From: Dactylonectria macrodidyma
Taxonomy: Eukaryota; Ascomycota; Sordariomycetes; Hypocreales; Nectriaceae
Direction of reading: 5' to 3'
NCBI GenBank assembly: GCA_020744425.1
Contig: JAGMUV010000002.1
Location: forward strand, 434,001-498,000
DNA: 64,000 bases
How positions within the stretch are numbered: position 1 is the first letter of the stretch; each line of letters starts with the position of its first letter. The notes under the pieces are model-generated. The model saw only the letters and a list, made by a program, of their open reading frames with translations, made no database searches and was not told the DNA's origin. A program made the position numbers and the translations under genes. Below, in pieces: positions 36,306 to 47,419 of the stretch.

Positions 36306-37271
36306 ATGTCGACTCTTCGCGATGCTACCCTGTGCGTCTTGGGCTGCGGTACGGTGCCTCCAAGTCCATCGATGGCAGGTTTGATACTGATGAAGTGAGC
36401 AGGAAAGCTAGGCACGGCGATTCTTCAGAATCTGGTCAGCCCAAGTCAAGATGATCTCCCGTTTGTCAAATTCATCGCATGTGTGCGGACAGAAAAGTCT
36501 CAACAATCTCTGAGCGAAAAGTTCTCCCAGCAACAAGGCAAGCTCACCGTGTACCGCGGAGACAATGTCAAAGCCGTCCAAGCGTCCGATGTTGTCATTC
36601 TCGGCGCAGACCCTGCAGACATCAGCACCGTCTTGACGCAACCGGGTCTGCGGGAGGCATTGTCCAACAAGCTCCTCATCAGCGTGGTCGCTGGGTGGAC
36701 AAGACAGAAGCTAGAGAGCACCATCTACGGAAGTGAAAGCACAAAGGAGAACCAGGCTGGTCGGGCATGGGTCGTTCGCACGCTGCCCAATATTGCGGCG
36801 ATTGCATCCCAGGGACTCACGGCCATCGAATTTGAAAACATTGAGCCTGTGCTGCCAGACGAGTATCTGAAGCTAGCGACATCCATCTTTGAGAAAGTCG
36901 GTCGAACGGTTCAGATTCATCCACGCCTCATGAACGCGACCACCGCCGTGGGGGGATCTACACCCGCCTTCTTCGCCGTCATCTGCGATGCCATGATCGA
37001 TGCTGCAGTGGCTGTTGGAGTTCCCAGAGACGATGCTCAGACCATGATATACCAGTCCATGATCGGCACCGCCACGATGCTCCAGAGTGGCATTCATCCT
37101 GGCGTTTTGAAAGATCAGGGAACGTCTCCAGAAGGATGTACCATTGGCGGGTTGATGGTGATGGAGGAGGGCGCGGTTCGTGGCAACATTGGACGGGCGT
37201 TGCGTGAGGCTGTTACGATTGCGCGTTTGATGGAGACTGTTGAGCACGTCAATGACACAAGAAGGCAATAG
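36306..37271 (+). CDS. Pyrroline-5-carboxylate reductase
   Basis: NAD(P)H-dependent enzyme reducing P5C to proline, 303 aa. The first exon (36306-36348) is tiny and encodes MSTLRDATLCVLGC. After a 54-nt intron, exon 2 (36403-37271) completes the Rossmann motif GCGKLG (GxGxxG). VVRTLPNIAA matches the family's RxMPN segment with Leu in place of Met. ATTAVGGSTPAFFAVICDAM and the C-terminal GTSPEGCTIGGLMVMEEGAVRG match the conserved substrate-binding and dimerisation helices. No targeting signal is seen, so it is likely cytosolic. Its presence between proline dehydrogenase and P5C dehydrogenase is notable because it runs opposite to catabolism. It may be a paralogue of the housekeeping enzyme. 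Confidence 0.93.
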
Positions 37272-37451
37272 ACTCTAGAATAAAATTGCATCTGATTGAG
37301 ATATTACACACGTCTAGACCTCATCGTGAGTTCGCTTGGTCATTTGATAGTCATGAGCCATCACAATCGGTGTGCTTCGTCCTGACCCACTACAAATAAA
37401 AACCAGTGAGAAACGGTTGAAGACATCACTGAAGTGAATATTTCAATTACT

Positions 37452-38360
37452 CTATAAGCTTTCAAATAACTTGTGAAAATAAGACCTAGACTCCATATTC
37501 GCAATACAGCCAAACCCAAACGCAGGAATAATCCGCAGACACCGCACCAGCGTCGCAGAAGGCAGATCCCGTTTAATCTGCGTGACTCTATCCGCCATAG
37601 GCGCTTTCTGCCGGCTGTAGAAATCCAATCCCAGTAAATGCAGCGGCGTAGCTCCCAGCTGAGACAATACCGGCACCGTCAGTTGCGTCACCATTAATTT
37701 GGCGTGAGGATTGGACGTCAGAGAATCCGGGATAATGGCAGACATGGCTGGTGCCATTGTAAAGGAGCCAAAGATGGTGACGGCGTCTCGTAGCAGAAAC
37801 GTGCCAGTAGCCGCTCTGGGAACCTTGGCTCGCTGCGTCGAAAGCGGCTTGCCTGTTGCAGAATCCATACTGTACCAGCGGGCAAAACTGACGTCCTTCC
37901 ACACGCCCATGGGCACGTTGAATATCATCGTAGAAGCAAACGTGATGGTGCCGACGGCGGCCATTTCAAACTCGTTGGCGAGTGTCTCAGAGCTGTTGGC
38001 GACTGCATATGTCACACCGTACAGCGCCCATACCATGGCGAACGGCCGGCTGAAGCAGAGCTGGCCTGGGTTGCGCAAGGCAGAGATGCTGTGGTTGCGC
38101 AGGCCGCGGAGGAGAGGCTGGTTGAATGAGACCTTTTCAACCATTGCCCTGGAAGATATGTTAGATATTTGTTTGCATCACTGATTATTTGAGACGTTTT
38201 ACCTATCAATGATGGTCACGGGCGGTGCCACCAACGTCGCCGAGACGGCAGCGGCGAGTAAATCCCCTGCCAGCCATCTCGAGGTGTGGTTCAGACTGGA
38301 CACGGGATTGGAGACGGCAGTATCTTTGCGAATGGACTCTTCCATCACGGTGGTGGACAT
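37452..38360 (-). CDS. Uncharacterised probable mitochondrial membrane protein
   Basis: Two exons, 38360-38203 and 38148-37452, give 284 aa; the intron (54 nt, GTAAAA...CAG) joins TIID to RAMVEK. Several hydrophobic, small-residue-rich segments are visible: LLAAAVSATLVAPPVTII, WALYGVTYAVANSSE, MAAVGTITFASTMIFNVPMGVWKD, LRDAVTIFGSFTMAPAMSAI and LTVPVLSQLGATPLHLLGLDFY. A basic C-terminal part ends IIPAFGFGCIANMESR. The pattern suggests an integral membrane protein, and it resembles fungal proteins usually left unnamed or loosely compared with sideroflexin-type mitochondrial carriers. I do not claim a transport function. Its 3' end is 180 nt from the P5C reductase stop and its 5' side is divergent from P5C dehydrogenase, so it sits in the middle of the proline cluster. 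Confidence 0.8.
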
Positions 38361-38810
38361 TTTTCAAAAATTGGGAGTAACAGAACTGATAGTATTGACG
38401 TGCTGGAATCTCACGGCTCTTACAATCCTCTTGCGTTCCACGAACAGCGCTTAGTCTAGCCCATGATCGGCCATCACCTTCCGAACTCAACCCCAGACCA
38501 GTTTTTGGCATGTCGGGACTGACTACCGATAACGGTGAAGGATATCGTCGGTTCAACCCTCCATCTTTTTAGTTGGATCGTCTATCTTCTTCCCCGCCTC
38601 TATCTTGGCCTCCATCAGTCATGAGACTGCATTAGCTTCACGCCCGCCTGTCGGGCCCGGTCCCGGAGGCTTGTCTCGGCATCGACCCCGACATAGCGAT
38701 GCCGACCAAAACCCGTGAGATCATCAACAACATAAGAAAGTGCATCTTCAGCGCCAATTCGAGTATCTATCTCTCAAGCAGTATTCTCATCATCTGCATC
38801 ATCATTCACA
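38361..38810. promoter_or_regulatory. Divergent promoter region, membrane protein / P5C dehydrogenase
   Basis: 450 nt between the two start codons. Fungal proline genes are often controlled from such shared regions by pathway-specific and nitrogen (GATA) factors. CCGG-containing stretches are present (for example near 38660, ccggtcccgg), but I cannot assign a site. Confidence 0.35.
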
Positions 38811-40684
38811 ATGGCTACCCGAAACTTGGCTCTCCACCTCGCTCGGCCGAGACAGTCGATTGTCCGGAGCTTGCGAGCCACCCCTACAGGCTTGAGTCTG
38901 TCACAGCGACGAACCAATGCCACTTCTCCCTTCAGGGTACCGGACGCCCGAAATGAGCCCAACGTTAGTCTGATCCTTGGAAGACATGATTGAAGACACC
39001 CCCGCTAACACACTTGATATTTAGCCCACATACTTGAGAAACTCGCCTGAGCGTGTCGAGGTCGAGGCCGCTCTCAAGAAGCTTCGGTCTGAGCTCCCCG
39101 CTCGCAGTGAAATCATTTACAACGGTGCCTCGCAAAAGGTCCACCGCAGTGAGGCCCAAGTCCTTCCCTCAGAGCACGCCGTCACATTTACCGAGTACCC
39201 GCTGGCCACCAAGACCCAAGTGTCTGAAGCCATCGAGGCCGCCCTCGCAGCTAAGCAGGGATGGCAAGACACACCCTTTGTCGACCGTGTCGCCATCTTC
39301 CAAAAGGCGGCTGAGCTAGCGACGACAAAGTACCGAGCTGAGCTCGTCGCTGCTACCATGCTGGGCCAGGGCAAGAACGTCTGGCAGGGCGAGATCGATG
39401 CGGCCGCTGAGCTGGCCGACTTCTTCCGGCTGCACTGCAACTACGCGGCCGAGATCCTGGAGCGCCAGCCCACACGAGGTACCGACGGCATGTGGACACG
39501 CATGGACTATCGACCCCTGGAGGGCTTCGTCTACGCCGTGTCTCCCTTCAACTTTACAGCCATCGGAGGAGCTCTGGTCTCTGCCCCTGCTCTGATGGGC
39601 AACGTGGTGCTCTGGAAGCCCTCGCAGTACAACATCTACGCCAGCACCATTGTCTACAATATTCTTCTCGAGGCTGGTCTTCCCCCTAACGTCATCCAGT
39701 TCGTCCCCGGTGATGCCGCTGAGATCACCGATATCTGCCTGGCCCACCGCGAGTTCGCCGGCCTCAACTTTGTTGGCTCCTCCGACGTCTTCCGCTCCAT
39801 CTACGGCAAGATCGGCGACGGCGTTGCCAAGAAGACGTATCGCGAGTTCCCCCGCATCGTCGGAGAGACCAGCGGCAAGAACTTCCACCTCATTCATCCC
39901 ACTGCCGAAATCGAGAGCGCTGTCAGCCACACCATCCGCGGTTCCTTCGAGTACCAGGGCCAAAAGTGCTCTGCCACATCGCGAGTCTACGTCCCCGAGT
40001 CCCGCGCTGCTGAGTTCGTCACCAGCTTGAAGGCGAGCATCGACAAGATCACCATTGGCAGTCCCGACAAGGACTTTGAGGCCTTTATGGGACCCGTAAT
40101 CCACCGCCGCTCGTTCGACAAGATCAAGTCCATCATCGACAAGAGCAACAAGGATCCCGAGCTGGAGCTGCTCGCCGGTGGCAAGTACGACGACTCTGTT
40201 GGCTTCTACGTCCAGCCTACCGTGTACAAGGCCTCGTCGCCCGATCACCAGCTCTTCAACGAGGAGATCTTTGGACCTGTCCTTGCCATCTATGTTTACC
40301 CCGATGCCGAGTGGAAGTCTGTTCTTAAGAAGGTTGACGAGGCTGGCGGTGGCCTCGCCCTGACGGGTGCCGTTTTCGCTAAGAACCGAGCTGCCCTCCG
40401 CGAGGCCGAGGACGCTCTTCGTTATTCTGCCGGTAACTTCTATCTTAGTAAGTTTTCACCAGATCAACAGTCAGTACCTCAATGATACTAACACATTTTC
40501 CCTAGACTGCAAGACTACTGCTGCCCTGATCGGCCAGCAGTCTTTCGGTGGTGCCCGAGGCAGTGGTACTACTGACAGAGCCGGCAGCTCGGATATTCTC
40601 CGTCGCTTTACGTCCCCGCGACTGATTAAGGAGGAGTTCTTCAACCAAAAGGGATTTTTCTACCCTAGCAACCACTCATCTTAG
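38811..40684 (+). CDS. Delta-1-pyrroline-5-carboxylate dehydrogenase (mitochondrial)
   Basis: Aldehyde dehydrogenase family enzyme oxidising P5C/glutamate semialdehyde to glutamate with NAD, the second step of proline catabolism. Exons are 38811-38963, 39025-40447 and 40506-40684, giving 584 aa. The first 50 residues are Arg/Ser-rich without acidic residues at the start (LHLARPRQSIVRSLRAT), typical of a mitochondrial presequence. Conserved features are GFVYAVSPFNFTAIGG, LWKPSQYNIYAS, IVGETSGKNFHLIH, the catalytic cysteine in EYQGQKCSATSRVYVP, EIFGPVLAIYVYPD, and the C-terminal GGARGSGTTDRAGSSDILRRFTS. Length and motifs fit the eukaryotic mitochondrial class. Very biased GC-rich third positions suggest high expression. 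Confidence 0.96.
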
Positions 40685-41813
40685 ACTACCTGGGGTTATT
40701 TAGATAAAAATATCTGCTAGATTGTACAGTACAAAATTTACAAGCCTACTTTAACACTTCATCAATAGTGACCTCTTTTCTGCCCGGGACTTCCCAGATC
40801 TGGCATTGCTGTGCAACGTATTATATTCTCATAAAAACTTACTAAAAAATAATATAGATTCTTCAACCCGGACTTCCAAGAATAGATCTTGAGGCTCGCA
40901 TGCCTCGTTCAAGTAAAGCCCGTGCGTAGCTGATGCATGAACTCCAAGGATGAACTCGTAGGTAATCCAACTACTTGTTTCGAAATACACTTGGCAAGGT
41001 CCTATCTACAACACACAATACAGATGCGTTATTCCAAGCTTAACTCTTTATGCACATCCCACTTTCTAATTCTATCATTGACGCATGGCAGACGAGGCAC
41101 ATGTGATGATACCAAAATTGTTGTCCAAAAATACCCCGAACTTAATGGTGGGTCCGCGATGTCTAGTCTGAGATACTAGTACGGAGTCGTCGCTTAAGCT
41201 AACCATCTGCTGAAAGCCTCAGATGCCAAACATCTCAACTTGGCTGCAATCGACAAATAGCGGCTGCGGTTTCGGCAATGGAAAATGATAACTCACATGA
41301 ATTCCTGCATTCCGATCACTTAAGGGCGTATCCCACTCATGTGACGCCGGTTTACATCGGCAATTGCTGACTGATTATCTCGTTGCACTTCTCGCGGCAA
41401 TCTTCGCCACTTCCATGCCTTAGTCCATACCCCAAGCTCCCGAAATAAGCTGCAGAGCTACTCCAATCGTAGATGCTACCTCGTGCTCCAACCTCGTGAC
41501 TATTATCGGGATTGCTCCCGGGTTGGAGTAAATCCGCGACTCGTTCATGACATTGATCTGCGGGATGCCATCCGGTCGTCGCCTGCGCTAGCTTCATCAT
41601 GACTCCAACCCCGCTTTCTTTGGAGATAGCGGACGCCTTTGGAACGCCTTCGGGGCGACATGGCGCGATGGAAGTCAGTTGTGACAAGATGTCGGTGGAG
41701 ATGGCCGAACTCGCAGCTTCAGACGAGAGGCGACAAAGTTGAATATATGGCGGCCTGCTCACGCAGAGACCAATCCATCAGGTCAATTCAAATCACCAAT
41801 TCATCATTGCACA
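40685..41813. other. Intergenic region, no gene seen
   Basis: About 1.13 kb between P5C dehydrogenase and the amine oxidase, with short ORFs only. Mildly AT-rich at 40690-40860 (likely 3' UTR), otherwise featureless by eye. Confidence 0.4.
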
Positions 41814-43191
41814 ATGGGTGTCTCCAAAACAGATCCACTGCTGGTTATTGGCGGCGGCGCATTCGGTCTTTCGACTGTCTTGCACCTGCTCGACGCCGGC
41901 TTCCAAAACATCACCGTCCTCGATAAGGACCCCGAGATTCCCTCTCGCTTTTCGGCCGCCAACGACCTGAACAAGATTGTTCGAGCTGAATACGAAGACC
42001 CCTTCTACACTGACCTGACCCTCGTAAGTATCCCGTCCCCAGAGCTTTTGTCCCGCTCGCAGCGTCCTGATATCAGTGTTACAGCAAGCAATCGCAGCCT
42101 GGCAGACGCCCTTGTTCGGCCCGTACTTCCACCAAGTCGGATTCCTGCATTGCGTCTCAGGCGAAGCCCCCGCCGAAGCTCTCGACACACTCAACCGATT
42201 CCGAGCGGCGGCCGAGGTCAATTCCAAGCTCAAGCCCAAGGTGGTGCCCATTGACGGCAGCGACACGATCCGAGACCTGTTCTGGCAATACAATCGAAGT
42301 TCTCTCCCGGGATGGCACGGATATCTCAACCAATTTGATGGCTACGCGCATTCGGGCGACGCTCTAAAGGGCATACACAAGGCGACAAAGGCACGCGGTG
42401 TCAAGTTCATTCTTGGAGACGAGGGCGCAGTCAGCGAGATTGTCTACGAAAACACCCCTAAGGGACGCAAGAGCATCGGAGTCAAGTCATCTACTGGTGT
42501 TTTCCACCCTGCCAAACTAGTCATCGTCGCTGCCGGCGCGGCAGCATTCAGACTGGTCCCAGAACTCGGCCAGCAAGTCGTCGCCAAGTCCTGGTCCGTC
42601 GCCCACGTCCATCTCACCGACGAGGAGACGTCCGCGTTGCGAGGCATCCCCGTGACATATGCCCGCGATCTGGGCTTCTTCTTCGAGCCCGATCCCAAGA
42701 CCAACCTCCTCAAGCTGTGCCCCATGGGAGGCGGCTACATCAACACCGATCCTGCCAATGGCGTTTCCACGGCCCCCCAGTTTCTACAAGATAGCGCGTT
42801 TCTGCCCAAGCACGACGAGTCGCAGATCCGAAAGCTGCTCGCCCAAACGCTCCCCAGCCTGGCGGAGCGGCCTCTAGTGAAGAAGTCGCTCTGCTGGTTC
42901 GCCGACACCAAGGACTCCGACTTCATCATTGACTACGTCCCGGAGACGTCCGACTCGGTGCTGCTCCTGTCTGGAGACTCGGGCCACGGCTTCAAGATGT
43001 TTCCCATCTTCGGCGAATGGGTCAAGAACATGCTCACAGCACCGGACAGCCAACAGCCTGTTCCTCGATGGCGCTGGAAGAGCCCACCTGCTGAGGGCAC
43101 CGCTGGAGATTGGGGAGGTGCTGTGAGCTGGCGTCTTGGAGCGACCAAGGAGCTTGTTGATGTTGCACCCCCGAGCAGGGCGAAGCTATAG
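41814..43191 (+). CDS. DAO-family FAD-dependent amine/amino acid oxidase
   Basis: Flavoprotein oxidase of 438 aa; exons 41814-42023 and 42085-43191. The N-terminus holds the dinucleotide motif VIGGGAFGLSTVLHLLDAG followed by VLDKD. KIVRAEYEDPFY is typical of the sarcosine/pipecolate/saccharopine oxidase and fructosyl-amine oxidase group, where the flavin is covalently held by a cysteine near the C-terminus. GGGYINTDP and GDSGHGFKMFPIFGEW are also group motifs, and KSLCWFADTKDSDFIIDYVP includes the candidate flavin-linking cysteine (SLCWFADT). It oxidises a secondary amine or amino acid to an imine with release of peroxide. Next to the proline genes, pipecolate, sarcosine or an N-modified proline are reasonable substrates, but that is inference. 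Confidence 0.88.
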
Positions 43192-43588
43192 TAGAGAAGT
43201 AGATTTACAAATAGACTGTCTAATTCCCTAAAAACCCTGTCAATATAACCACCAGAACCTCACAAATCAAGCACATACGACCATATCCTCTAGAGAACTC
43301 CGGATCCCGTTCGATCTCCATTAGATAAGCTAGAGAGAGGTGGATTAGTAGTTGAGTCGGTGACGATCAGCGAATCCCCGCTGTTGTATGTTATTTTTAT
43401 CATTTGAGATCCTTTACTGATTCAAATTTGTCTGTGCTTGTCCGTTTGTTGATGATCGCTATTCCAATTCTCCGAGAATGACAATGATCATCTTTGGTGT
43501 TTGTCGTCTTATTCTTCACTACTGGAGTAACGAAATCCCAGTCAACCATTTTAACATCCACTTCAAGGGTTCGTAAACGCACTTTAAT
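43192..43588. other. Convergent intergenic region
   Basis: About 400 nt between the 3' ends of the amine oxidase and the RWD-domain gene. No feature was recognised. Confidence 0.35.
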
Positions 43589-44503
43589 CTACATGATAAC
43601 TTTTCCAAAGGCCTCTCCCAGCCCGCACTCGATGAGCCACGCCTCTAGCGCCTTCATATCGTTGCGGTTTGCCCTCTCCCCTCGCCTCTCGCCAATCATG
43701 TCGGTAACTTCTCGCATGTCCTTGAATGCCCGCTTTAATTCCGCCTCCTCCTCTCGAAAACGCTCGCTGACCTTTTTGTGCTGCGAGGGGATGTCGCCCC
43801 AGCTTTCTGTCTTGATGAACTTCATAAAGTTGTCGATTTCTACCGATCCCCCTTCAAGACACAGCACGCCTGGCTTTCCGGCCAGCAAGAATCCCGTCAG
43901 GCCGTATGTGGGTGCGTAGTGGACGATGTCGTCCCGCTTGGCTCTGGTGCTGATTGAGGGGAAATAAAACCATACCCGGACTATTGATGTATCCGTTTGC
44001 AGGCCTTCTGTGACTTGTTTTAATCCCTCCAGATGCCGAATTGCCGCCTCTTTGACATGTTCAATGACGGACAATATGTCCTCGTCAGGAATGTCGGCCG
44101 TAAGCTGGGCTACTTCGCCTTTGCTCATCCATGTCGGCTGTTGCACTCTGGTTTTGACTGGTGGTGGTTCAGTACCAGGCGCCACGCCACTTCCTCCTTC
44201 TTGAAACACTAACGGCACAGACAAATTGAGTTGTAAGGACTTTGTCTCTTGAGACGGACTGTCGCCCGTATCGGAAATGTCCAGACTAAGAAGCATGGTT
44301 ATGGAAGACTGGGTAAACTCAGGCATCTCTTCCTGGTCGGTCTCGCACCAATCCCTCAGCAATTGGAGTAAACTGCGTGACGAGTTATCAATCGATATGG
44401 CGTTGTCGGACTCATACATGGCCATCAACAGATCGATTTGACCGAGCTGCAGCTCCATGAGATCCCTTTGCAAAACATTACGTCGTATATTATCAGCCAT
44501 CAT
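43589..44503 (-). CDS. RWD-domain protein with C-terminal DUF1115-like domain
   Basis: Intronless 304-aa protein, started at ATG 44503 (a second ATG follows directly at 44500; the frame further upstream has no ATG). Residues 3-100 look like an RWD domain: RNVLQRDLMELQLGQIDLLMAMY opens it and acidic, hydrophobic strands follow. A middle linker is Pro/Gly-rich. The C-terminal third contains VRVWFYFPSIST, KRDDIVHYAPTYGLTGFLLAGKPGVLCLEGG and FIKTESWGDIPSQHKK, matching the C-terminal domain paired with RWD in RWDD2-like proteins. Such proteins are thought to act in protein-protein contacts, but no precise function is known in fungi. Cytosolic, no membrane segments. Confidence 0.85.
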   Translation of the reverse strand: MMADNIRRNVLQRDLMELQLGQIDLLMAMYESDNAISIDNSSRSLLQLLRDWCETDQEEMPEFTQSSITMLLSLDISDTGDSPSQETKSLQLNLSVPLVFQEGGSGVAPGTEPPPVKTRVQQPTWMSKGEVAQLTADIPDEDILSVIEHVKEAAIRHLEGLKQVTEGLQTDTSIVRVWFYFPSISTRAKRDDIVHYAPTYGLTGFLLAGKPGVLCLEGGSVEIDNFMKFIKTESWGDIPSQHKKVSERFREEEAELKRAFKDMREVTDMIGERRGERANRNDMKALEAWLIECGLGEAFGKVIM

Positions 44504-45265
44504 GCCGATTGTAGCTTGCTTTCGACGTGTGGATGAACGCAATATCAAAATTTTAGATGAATACCCAAGAGTATTCCTTCCACGCCCTTGGTTGTAGTTC
44601 CCTTCTGTCAGCCGTCGCCCTGTCTATAATATAGTGTAGAATCAACTCCGGATGAGAAAAAAAAAAAGCGCAAATCACGTGCAACAGTCCCCGTCATCTG
44701 ACTGCACTCATAGCGACAAAATTATTATGTCTGTGGGCCAGAGGAATTTTTGACATTGGACCTGCGTTTGTCTAATAGAAGATGAATGATTCTCATCTTC
44801 TAGAGCCAGAGACGTATGAAATTGGAAACTTGGTCGTCGCACGCTCTGGGATGTGACTGAGCAGTCTACGACTACGTTTCAAGCTACCCTTGGCTTTTGG
44901 TGATCAAGTGGGGCACCATGATTTTGAATTTGTTTCTAAGCAGTGCAGAGTCAAGAGAGAGCATATCAAGACTGCACGACATCAGATGCATTGAACCTTG
45001 CCTTAATTGTTCAACTAATTTCACATCTAGGATACCAGACACTCATATTCCGAACTTTATTCTAATTTCTGTCATCGTGGGAAGCGTAGCAACCCCGCAC
45101 TCGAATACCCTCAAAATAACCCCTCATCTCACCCTATACCGGCACCCTGTTCGCTGCATAATGGCAAGCTCATCGATCGTTTTTCACGCACCCAATCTCA
45201 TGTATACTGTCACAAAATTTCGGTGCGGTGCTAATCACCCACTTGTTTATCCCATTTCCATTTGC
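44504..45265. other. Intergenic region, no gene seen
   Basis: About 760 nt, containing an A-run near 44660. A plus-strand frame at 44897-45274 lacks any family resemblance and is regarded as chance. Confidence 0.35.
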
Positions 45266-47419
45266 TCAAATTGACCCATGAATCATATCTACTTCAAACG
45301 ACTTGAGCGCCTTCAACCCTTGTTGCACATCCTCTGGCACCATCTTCCGTTTACCGTTCTTTGACACCGCATACGCCATCCGAACAATGTTTTTGACATC
45401 TCTGCCATTGACCTGTGCGTCTGATATCTGATCAAGAAAACTGTCGGTGAGCCAATCTGGGTGCTGCCCTGCAGATGCCCTCACGATATTGTTCTTCCAA
45501 AGGATTTGAAGTGCTGATTTTGAGAGTGGGGGGTATGAAAGAGAGAGGTGGATCCGGGAGCGGAATGCACTATCGATGGTTTCGGCACGATTCGTAGTTA
45601 GAAAGATCGTTCCCTCAAAATATTCGAGGATCCGTAGTAAGACTGAACCAATCTATGTTTAGCGCGATGTCCGTATAGGCAGTTGGATGATGCTGCTGTT
45701 TGCTTACTTGAAACGAGACTATTCCTCTCCAGCTCTTGAATCGTTCTTTCTTGTAAGAACACATCCGCCTCGTCGATTAAAACGACAGAGCCCCACCTCT
45801 TGGCTAAGGCAAGGAGGTTAGACAGTGTTGTCTCAACTTGGCTTGCAGGGCCAACTAGTTGTCCTGAGCTGATGGCAAAAAGTGGTCGCTTTGTATGATC
45901 GGCAATACCTTCTGCAAGATCGTTAGTTTAACGTCACATCAGCTTGGGACACGGTCCTTACCTGCCGTCAAAGTTTTGCCAACCCCAGCTGGTCCGTGGA
46001 GGAGAAAGACTAAACCTTTGCCTTTGCCTTTGACAATGTCATCAAAACCATCGTCATCAACGCCCTGTTGCTCAACAAGAGACTTGATGAGCTGCTTCTT
46101 GCCCTCTGACAGCACGAGTTGTTCGAACGCGTCGTTATCGAACTCAACTTCGTGAACATGTTCGACCTTAAAATAGGCCCACCTCCTCCAGACTAGAGAA
46201 AACCCAGGAATCTCGTGCCCACAAATGATGAATTCGTCGTCGGAAAAGTTCGCACCTGCTGGGGTCCCGATTTTAGAAGGCGCAAGATACTCGTCGAATC
46301 CTGACAGACCAATACTGGTGTTATTTTCGAATTCTTTTGGGTCGATTATGATACGGTGTTGGACCTGAACAATCAGCTGGTTGCAGAAAGAGCGTATCGA
46401 AAAACAACACTCACATGGTAATTGCTTTCCAAATCACGATCGCAGAATCTCGCTGGCCCATCGTAGAACCTATGGTGGGTGCCACACAATGACATGAACC
46501 TTTTCCCCCGATGTAGCAGATCCCGCCGTATTCGCTCTTGATCTGGGTGATATTGAAGAGGAAAAGCCTCTAATTCGGTCAATGGCTTTGATCCATCATA
46601 TCTTTCGATGGAAATGGATTCTTGGATGAGACCAAAATCCGTACCGTCGAAATCGATGTTCTCTATGACTAAGTGAACATGATTTGTCGAGCCCGGAAGG
46701 TAATGTCCGAATAGTCCGAAAGACGAAAGACGTGAGACTACCTCAATGTTGTCGACGCGTCTATATATCAACGTGTTTGGCTTGAAAACCATCCACAAGT
46801 ACTGATATTCGATACTGGGCTGTTCACTTGCGACCATTGTGGCTTGATATACCGACAACTCTCGTCGCAAGTCTGTTTTGAGATAATCTAGACAAAGCCT
46901 GAGGTGATCTTTGACCACCGAGTCCTGGCTCTTTGTTGCGTAATCCTCAAGCTCACTTCTATAATGGAATAAGCATGCCGGAGGTGCTGGGATCTCAGCG
47001 TTGGAAGAAGTTTTGAGGCTGATGTTTGGATAAGTTCCAATAACTTCTCGTAGCGCCTTCTTGATGTGACTCGATTTGATCGTAAGCCATGTGTTTTGCA
47101 GTTTCTGGCGTGAGTCAAATATGCGGTGGAGAACTAGTGCTGCCCGATGGCTGTCTGATTTTGGAAAATCGAATTCAGTCTGAGTTCCAACTCTGAGACT
47201 GACATGTTCTCCCCTGGAATTGTGGCGCTCTTCGTAGACCTGGACCTCACAGTCTTCTCCTTCGCTGTCGGCCAACTCCTCTAAGAACACGTCGGCAAGT
47301 GGGCTCTTTGGCGCCGGGGTTGGGGGTTTCGGATGCTGCTTTTTGCGTCTTCTCCAACGCCGTCGAGGTCGTCGAGTGTTTCTGGATCCCCGCCTTTCCG
47401 GGGTAGGTGCGGAATCCAT
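45266..47419 (-). CDS. Fungal AAA+ ATPase
   Basis: 662-aa AAA+ protein; exons 47419-46415, 46364-45962, 45911-45708 and 45642-45266. It opens with an extremely basic, Pro-rich segment (RRPRRRWRRRKKQ) that may direct nuclear import. A long N-terminal domain of the type found in fungal AAA ATPases of unknown function follows (about residues 100-335, including YQYLWMVFKPNTLIYRR). The ATPase core has Walker A GPAGVGKT, joined by splicing to LTAEGIADHTKRPLF. It also has Walker B VVLIDEADVFLQER, a sensor segment FLTTNRAETIDSAFRSRIHL and an arginine finger. Such proteins probably remodel other proteins or complexes, but partners are unknown. Confidence 0.9.

Noticed and set aside
39316..40248. 310-codon minus-strand frame inside the P5C dehydrogenase gene
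   Set aside because: Antisense shadow of a strongly codon-biased gene; no protein resemblance.
44897..45274. 125-codon plus-strand frame
   Set aside because: No resemblance to known proteins and overlaps the 3' end of the AAA ATPase.
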